Shown here one piece after another: positions 6,215-10,159 of a stretch of 10,159 bases of DNA (its first letter is position 1; each line of letters opens with the position of its first letter). Below the pieces are notes generated by a model. That model was not told where the DNA came from. It worked only from the letters and a program-made list of their open reading frames with translations, and searched no databases. This stretch comes from Nitrospirota bacterium (lineage in GTDB: Bacteria > Nitrospirota > Thermodesulfovibrionia > Thermodesulfovibrionales > UBA6898), in the NCBI GenBank assembly GCA_021787505.1, contig JAJYLU010000030.1, forward strand, positions 1 to 10,159. The letters run 5' to 3'. Both the position numbers and the translations under genes were made by a program.

Positions 6215-6959
6215 GGGCCTATCGAAGCACTTCGGCGGCATAAGGGCGATCGAAGAGATAAGTTTTTCGGTGAAGAACGGCGCTATCCAGAGCATCATAG
6301 GGCCGAACGGCGCAGGCAAGACGACCCTCTTCAATTGCCTCACAGGGTTCCTGAAGCCGACGAAGGGCGGCATTGTCCTCCGCGAAAAAGAGATCACCGG
6401 GATGTCTGCCGACAGGATCAATCGTCTCGGCATATCGAGGACCTTCCAGAATATACGGCTTTTCAGGGAGATGAGCGTGATCGAGAATGTCATGGTGGCC
6501 CAGCATTCTATGATACGGTCGGGACTTCTACCTGCCGTGCTCCGGCTTTCCGGCTTTAAGCGGGAGGAGCGGGAAGTGCGGGAACGGGCGTTCGAGTACC
6601 TCGAATTCCTCGGCCTTGAGGCCCTTGCCGGGAAGACCGCCGGAAGCCTCGCCTACGGTCTTCAGAGAAAGATCGAGATTGCGCGGACGATGGCGACCGG
6701 CGCTTTGCTGATACTCCTTGATGAGCCGACGGCGGGCATGAACCGGCGTGAGACGGACGAGATGATGACGATCATAAGAAATTTGAGGGAGCTGGGGAAG
6801 ACGATCATCCTTATCGAGCACGACATGAAGGTCGTCATGGGCATATCCGACCGTATCGTCGTGATCGACCACGGAGTGAAGATCGCCGAGGGAGCGCCGC
6901 AGGAGATCAGAACCGACCCGATGGTGATCGAGGCCTATCTCGGCAAGGAGATGCAGTAA
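6195..6959 (+). CDS. livG: branched-chain amino-acid ABC transporter ATP-binding protein LivG
   Basis: LivG is one of two cytoplasmic ATPases that power the LivHM channel. The 254-residue protein has every ABC motif: Walker A GPNGAGKTT (residues 36-44), Q-loop Gln85 in SRTFQNIRLF, signature SLAYGLQRKIEIAR (151-164, the usual LivG variant of LSGGQ), Walker B LLILLDEP with Asp176 and Glu177, and switch His209 in LIEHDM. The helical-domain insertion typical of LivG (about 103-150) and the C-terminal region ending AYLGKE are present. The start is supported by GGGAG five bases before the ATG, inside the livM end, so translation is probably coupled. All catalytic residues are intact. Confidence 0.95.
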   Translation: MYHLEVRGLSKHFGGIRAIEEISFSVKNGAIQSIIGPNGAGKTTLFNCLTGFLKPTKGGIVLREKEITGMSADRINRLGISRTFQNIRLFREMSVIENVMVAQHSMIRSGLLPAVLRLSGFKREEREVRERAFEYLEFLGLEALAGKTAGSLAYGLQRKIEIARTMATGALLILLDEPTAGMNRRETDEMMTIIRNLRELGKTIILIEHDMKVVMGISDRIVVIDHGVKIAEGAPQEIRTDPMVIEAYLGKEMQ

Positions 6960-6962
6960 TTT

Positions 6963-7661
6963 ATGCTGAAACTTGAAGCAGTCCATACCCACTACGGACC
7001 GATAGAGGCGCTGAGGGGCATCGAACTGGAGATCCCGAGAGGGGAGATCGTATCTCTGATCGGCAGCAACGGAGCGGGCAAGTCGACCTGTCTCATGACG
7101 ATTTCAGGAGTGTTGAAGCCGTCCTCAGGCAAGATCGAACTGAACGGGGGGAACATCGTGGGAATGTCCCCGCACCGGATAGTCGAGAGTGGCATAAGCC
7201 AGGTGCCTGAAGGCAGGAGGATTTTCCCGAAATTGACGGTGCTCGAAAACCTGGAGATGGGGGCCTTTCTCAGGAGGGGGAAGTTGACCGAACTCATCGA
7301 AGACGTCTTCAATCTCTTCCCTATATTGAAGGAGCGGGTGGGACAGTACGGCGGTACTCTGAGCGGGGGCGAGCAACAGATGCTCGCAATCGGCAGGGCG
7401 CTCATGGCAAAGCCGGAGATTCTTCTCCTCGATGAGCCGTCCCTGGGGCTCGCCCCGATCATGGTCAGCAAGATATTCAGGACTATCGAGGAGATCAACA
7501 GAAAGGGCGTCACTGTCCTCCTTGTCGAGCAGAACGCTCGGGCTGCGCTTAAACTATCGAACCGCGGATATGTCCTCGAAGGCGGCATGATAACGCTTGA
7601 GGGGAGGAGCGAAGACCTGCTTGACAACGAGAAGGTGAGGCACGCCTACCTGGGAGAATAA
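6963..7661 (+). CDS. livF: branched-chain amino-acid ABC transporter ATP-binding protein LivF
   Basis: LivF is the second ATPase of the transporter and forms a heterodimer with LivG. The 232-residue protein shows Walker A GSNGAGKST (34-42), Q-loop Gln80 in SQVPEGRRIF, signature LSGGEQQMLAIGRAL (133-147) and Walker B ILLLDEPSLGLAP (153-165). In the H-loop, glutamine (Gln190 in LVEQN) stands where most ABC ATPases have histidine; this is normal for LivF and not a defect. The ATG is three bases after the livG stop, with AAGGAG about 12 bases upstream inside livG. It is the last gene of the operon. I find no convincing terminator after it before the small cysteine gene at 7808. Confidence 0.95.
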   Translation: MLKLEAVHTHYGPIEALRGIELEIPRGEIVSLIGSNGAGKSTCLMTISGVLKPSSGKIELNGGNIVGMSPHRIVESGISQVPEGRRIFPKLTVLENLEMGAFLRRGKLTELIEDVFNLFPILKERVGQYGGTLSGGEQQMLAIGRALMAKPEILLLDEPSLGLAPIMVSKIFRTIEEINRKGVTVLLVEQNARAALKLSNRGYVLEGGMITLEGRSEDLLDNEKVRHAYLGE

Positions 7662-7795
7662 AAGTTTCTTGTTGCGGGAAAGGATCAACGCGGAGCGGCG
7701 AGGGAATTCGCTGGGAAAAAATAATTCCGGCAGAAAAAGATGCATCAGAAGGCAAAAATATTCTACAATGGATATAGCAAAAGTTCATTAACTTA
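7662..7795. other. intergenic region after livF
   Basis: A 6-bp inverted repeat, GGAATT with AATTCC separated by about 14 A/G-rich bases (near 7703-7728), is the only structure seen, and it lacks a T run. TACAAT at 7764-7769 could be a -10 box for the small cysteine gene, but no good -35 box lies at the right distance. Confidence 0.3.
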
Positions 7796-7807
7796 TTGGA
7801 GAGGTCT

Positions 7808-7999
7808 TTGGAAAAGAAAAGTTGTCTAGACTGTTTCAATCTCGTCCGCGCACAAAACAGCAAGGTGAAGTGCATATCCCCGGTCGGCAAGTTGAGGCAG
7901 GAGTTGCCGTCCAACACCCTGCCGAGGTCATTTGAGGTCTTTGCCTCGAACTGTCCGGGTTACAGCGCCGAGGAATATCCCGAAGCCGAAGAAGCCTGA
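7808..7999 (+). CDS. small four-cysteine protein, putative metal-binding
   Basis: From the TTG at 7808 this encodes 63 residues with Cys6, Cys9, Cys22 and Cys49. The pattern starts CLDCFNLVRAQNSKVKC and later has NCPGYSAEE. A CxxC pair plus two further cysteines would suit a zinc-ribbon or small iron-sulfur fold, but this is inference from spacing only. The C-terminus is acidic (EEYPEAEEA). The start was chosen because GGAGAGG lies at 7798-7804, with its GGAG part six bases before this TTG; an in-frame TTG at 7796 would overlap that site. It follows livF by about 145 bases on the same strand and could be read through from the liv operon or have its own promoter. It faces the minus-strand unit tail to tail. 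No family name can be given. Confidence 0.6.
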   Translation: MEKKSCLDCFNLVRAQNSKVKCISPVGKLRQELPSNTLPRSFEVFASNCPGYSAEEYPEAEEA

Positions 8000-8040
8000 C
8001 GGACGGACACGTCTCTTCTTTACGCGGGCGCCGGAAGGCT

Positions 8041-8232
8041 TTATCGGTACACTATCGTTTCGACGCGTTTTTTTCCGATTACTGAGATCAGCTTCGCCTG
8101 CTGATCGATGTCGCCGGTAACGAGCCATATATTCGCGGTGTCGGCAGGAAACTGACAGGTAGTGTCTCAGTTCTGGGACACTACCAACTGACCGGAGATG
8201 GGGTCGACGGCGATCTCCTGACTGTCATACAC
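8041..8232 (-). pseudogene. short unrecognised reading frame interrupted by a small insertion
   Basis: On the minus strand, a frame from GTG 8232 reads VYDSQEIAVDPISGQ, then crosses an inserted palindrome with an in-frame TGA (8169-8167), and continues FPADTANIWLVTGDIDQQAK and LISVIGKKRVETIVYR to TAA at 8043-8041. Removing 36 bases (one copy of a 7-bp direct repeat plus the 29-bp insert) joins GQ directly to FPADT in the same frame, giving an uninterrupted product of about 51 residues. The residue pattern and codon use look genuinely coding. It begins five bases after the radical SAM stop on the same strand; the frame is also open upstream inside the radical SAM 3' end, so the true start is uncertain. 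No family is recognised. It may be the tail of a formerly larger gene. Confidence 0.5.
8150..8192. mobile_element. palindromic mini-insertion flanked by a 7-bp direct repeat
   Basis: The 28-bp palindrome at 8158-8185 has 9-bp perfect outer arms (GGTAGTGTC/GACACTACC) and a further CAG/CTG pair inside, so each half is a 13-bp inverted repeat with one mismatch around a central TT. AACTGAC occurs on both sides (8150-8156 and 8186-8192). Inverted ends plus a direct repeat are the hallmark of a transposition event. With no room for a transposase, this would be a non-autonomous element or two insertion-sequence ends left after internal deletion. I cannot name the family. Confidence 0.55.
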
Positions 8233-8236
8233 GACA

Positions 8237-9322
8237 TCAGAGGAGCTGGAGGTATTCTCTGAGGAGTGAGGGATAGAGCCTCGGATTGAAGAGAATATTT
8301 GTCAAGAAGTAGCACTCATGAGTACAATAGCAGCCGTTGTCCGTAATTGACCCGACCGCCCTCCGGGCCTTCCCGGAAGCCAGAACCTTCGTGATATCGT
8401 AATCATGGTCTCTCATATTGCCGAGGGAAGAGGTAAGGATCTCGCAGGGGAAGACCTCCCCGTTTTCTGTCAGCACAACGTTGAGTCTTCCGGCATAGCA
8501 GGGTATCAGCCGCCTTTCTTCCTGCATCGTTCGATGGATCATGCTCCGCTGAAGGATGTCCTGGGCCGCCTTGATCCCGGCTCCCCTGAAGCGGTAAACG
8601 CTGGACGTTTTGTTCTTGAGGTTCTGCTCGAGTTTTCCGACCGCCCGGTGATATTCCTCTGCGTCGACATTCTTGAATCCCGTATTGCTGAGGTTACCCC
8701 TGACAAGGGAGATTGTATGTGTCTTGATGTTCTTCAGTCCCTTTACGAAGTCGATGATCCCGTCCATCCGGTCCTGGTTTTCGGAGCAGAAGACGGTATT
8801 GACGCCGAGTTCGAAGTGAGGATAGTTATCAAGAAGTCCCTCGAGGAGCCGGTAGGTCTCCATAGTCTTGTTGAAGCTGCCAGGCGTATTGCGGAGACGG
8901 TCGTGTTCTGCTCCTATGCCGTCGAGGGAGAGCTTCACCGCAATCACGCTTTTCGGACAGTCTTCCAATATGCGCCTGGTATGGTCCCTGATAAGCTCAG
9001 GAAGAAGACCGTTTGTGGGGAAGAGCATGATCGCCGGATGGTTATTCGCATAAAAGATCCGGCTTATTTCAACAAGGTCCTCTCTCAGGAATATCTCGCC
9101 GCCTGAAAAAGCGAGCCATAGAAGGTTCCCGAACGAACGCGATATCCTCGAGATCTCATCGATGTTCAGCTCCGGCGAGTCGCCTCTCCCGCCGCCCGGG
9201 GTCTTCAGATAGAAGCAGAAGGGACAGCGCGAATTGCACCTGCGGGTAACAAAAAAGGTCAGATGGATCGGCCTTTTCTTCCAGAAAATGGAGCCCGCAT
9301 GGCGAAAAGGAGAGTATGTCAT
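8237..9322 (-). CDS. radical SAM enzyme with SPASM-like C-terminal cluster domain
   Basis: Radical SAM enzymes use a [4Fe-4S] cluster and S-adenosylmethionine to start radical reactions. In this 361-residue protein the cluster motif is Cys29-x3-Cys33-x2-Cys36 (RRCNSRCPFCFYL), followed by the SAM-binding FSGGEIFLRED (72-82) and further barrel strands (FPTNG, KLSLDG). The C-terminal part carries Cys275 and Cys293 in the spacing C-x12-G-x4-C, and Cys331, Cys333 and Cys337 (CYCTHEC), which resembles a SPASM or twitch auxiliary cluster. Such domains occur in peptide-modifying and other tailoring enzymes. The ATG overlaps the glycosyltransferase stop by four bases (ATGA), so the pair is translationally coupled. 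No precursor peptide is visible. The substrate is unknown; a role in building or modifying a glycan or glycolipid is inferred from the neighbour only. Confidence 0.88.
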   Translation of the reverse strand: MTYSPFRHAGSIFWKKRPIHLTFFVTRRCNSRCPFCFYLKTPGGGRGDSPELNIDEISRISRSFGNLLWLAFSGGEIFLREDLVEISRIFYANNHPAIMLFPTNGLLPELIRDHTRRILEDCPKSVIAVKLSLDGIGAEHDRLRNTPGSFNKTMETYRLLEGLLDNYPHFELGVNTVFCSENQDRMDGIIDFVKGLKNIKTHTISLVRGNLSNTGFKNVDAEEYHRAVGKLEQNLKNKTSSVYRFRGAGIKAAQDILQRSMIHRTMQEERRLIPCYAGRLNVVLTENGEVFPCEILTSSLGNMRDHDYDITKVLASGKARRAVGSITDNGCYCTHECYFLTNILFNPRLYPSLLREYLQLL

Positions 9323-10159
9323 TGCAATCTCCGCAGTTCGCCCCGCCCGAGACAGTATTTAATGATTCCCGCCAGCGACCCGGCGCCTACCGGCAGGGGA
9401 TAGACGGAGACGTAATAAAGTGCGGCAGGCAGCTGGAAGGAAATCCCTTTGGCTTGTCCGAGGGTCGCAAGAAAGCCTCGGTTTGCGTATAGGTTGAAGG
9501 CAAAGACCGAAAGGGCCGCAGCGAGAAGAAGCGTTTTATTAAAGAATAAGAAAAGGAGAACGAAACACAGGACCAAAAAAAACGATGCGACATTGGTCTT
9601 GAGTTCGACCGAAGCGGTACCCGAGTCTGTCAGCAAGTCCCGGTTCTTCAGCGAATATGCGGTCCAGTACATCGACTTTCTGAAGGCATTTCCAAGCGAC
9701 TTTAAAAGGGTAAATTCGAATACGTGCCTCACCAGGATCGACTCATCCATCCTGAGCGTCGAACCCGACCTCCGGAGTCGGTGGCTGTATTCCACATCTT
9801 CGATGATAGGCATGAAATCTTCCGGAAAGCCGCCGCTCTTCGCGAAGAGCTCCCTGCCCATCGCCATGGCATGGCTGGCAACGTAATCGGGGTTCTCCCT
9901 CTTGGTTTCCGAATAGTGGATGAAGACGGATTGGAAGGTGCTGAAAAAGGAGTCGTCGAAGGGCAGACAAGTGTAAGTGCCGCCGATGACCACTCCGCGA
10001 TCCCCGCCGACTGCGCGGTCCACGAGAGACAGCGTATCTTCCTGTACGATGCAGTCGGCGTCTATGAAGAAAAGAACCTCGCCGCCGCTGTTCTGCGCGC
10101 CGATATTTCTCGCCCTGGACGCGCCGGACCGTTCCCTGAGGGGAATGAGCCTGCAGGGG
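9319..10159 (-). CDS. family 2 glycosyltransferase, membrane-anchored (N-terminus beyond the window)
   Basis: The last 279 residues are visible; the first part lies past the right edge. The segment has the family 2 pattern: ARNIGAQNSGGEVLFFIDAD with the DxD metal/nucleotide-sugar motif (Asp33 and Asp35 of the visible part), the acceptor-side region GMxGR-like AMAMGRELFAKSGGF, and the catalytic-base motif MPIIEDVEYSHRLRRSG (Glu120, Asp121). After that come two clear membrane segments (near FFLVLCFVLLFLFF and TLLLAAALSVFAF) and a hydrophobic C-terminal stretch, so the enzyme sits at the cytoplasmic face of the inner membrane. It probably transfers a sugar to a lipid or growing polysaccharide. 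An in-frame GTG at 10023 is not the true start, since the DxD motif lies upstream of it. It is coupled to the radical SAM gene. Confidence 0.9.
   Translation of the reverse strand, partial: PCRLIPLRERSGASRARNIGAQNSGGEVLFFIDADCIVQEDTLSLVDRAVGGDRGVVIGGTYTCLPFDDSFFSTFQSVFIHYSETKRENPDYVASHAMAMGRELFAKSGGFPEDFMPIIEDVEYSHRLRRSGSTLRMDESILVRHVFEFTLLKSLGNAFRKSMYWTAYSLKNRDLLTDSGTASVELKTNVASFFLVLCFVLLFLFFNKTLLLAAALSVFAFNLYANRGFLATLGQAKGISFQLPAALYYVSVYPLPVGAGSLAGIIKYCLGRGELRRLQ

Noticed and set aside
7553..7570. LivF glutamine in place of the H-loop histidine (near 7530) as a defect
   Set aside because: VEQN is the normal sequence in LivF proteins, so this is not a mutation.
6992..7627. Minus-strand frame of 211 codons
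   Set aside because: It is antisense to livF; high GC at third positions keeps the opposite frame open.
7703..7728. Inverted repeat GGAATT/AATTCC as a livF terminator
   Set aside because: The stem is short and AT-rich, the loop is long and no T run follows, so it does not meet the pattern of an intrinsic terminator.
7928..8128. Frames on both strands between the cysteine gene and the interrupted frame
   Set aside because: They overlap better-supported genes and are rich in Arg and Pro, as expected of shadow frames.
8405..9106. Plus-strand frame of 233 codons
   Set aside because: It lies opposite the radical SAM gene, whose cluster motif and reading frame are unambiguous.

Overview
The window reads as a bacterial chromosome segment of moderate GC (estimated by eye at about 50%). 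It carries LL-diaminopimelate aminotransferase (the one-step lysine and peptidoglycan precursor route), a periplasmic L,D-transpeptidase, and a branched-chain amino-acid ABC transporter. This set fits a Gram-negative, probably anaerobic lineage such as Nitrospirota or Desulfobacterota. That placement is inference from gene content only; there is no rRNA or marker phylogeny here.

Left part (1-3206, all minus strand, so transcribed right to left): an L,D-transpeptidase with a signal peptide and LysM domain is followed by a truncated VOC/PhnB-like reading frame and a rho-independent terminator at 1974-2024. A new unit then starts with dapL, folK, a small membrane-peptide reading frame (86-226, previously easy to miss) and the first codons of a gene running off the left edge. 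dapL and folK link diaminopimelate/lysine and folate synthesis.

Middle (3392-7661, plus strand): a stand-alone TM1367-type cyclophilin-like protein, a 413-base gap with one possible small minus-strand reading frame, then a compact livH-livM-livG-livF operon. It encodes two permeases and two ATPases of a branched-chain amino-acid type importer. The periplasmic binding protein is absent from the window, so substrate identity is open. livH has no Shine-Dalgarno sequence, and a good sigma70-like promoter ends five bases before its GTG, which suggests a leaderless start.

Right part (7808-10159): a small four-cysteine protein on the plus strand meets, tail to tail, a minus-strand unit made of a membrane-bound family 2 glycosyltransferase (cut by the right edge), a radical SAM/SPASM-like enzyme whose start overlaps the glycosyltransferase stop by 4 bases, and a short unrecognised reading frame. 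That last frame is broken by a 29-bp palindromic insertion flanked by a 7-bp direct repeat. Removing 36 bp restores one continuous frame. This insertion footprint and the glycosyltransferase-radical SAM pair are the most unusual things here. I saw no tRNA, rRNA, CRISPR array or intact mobile element.
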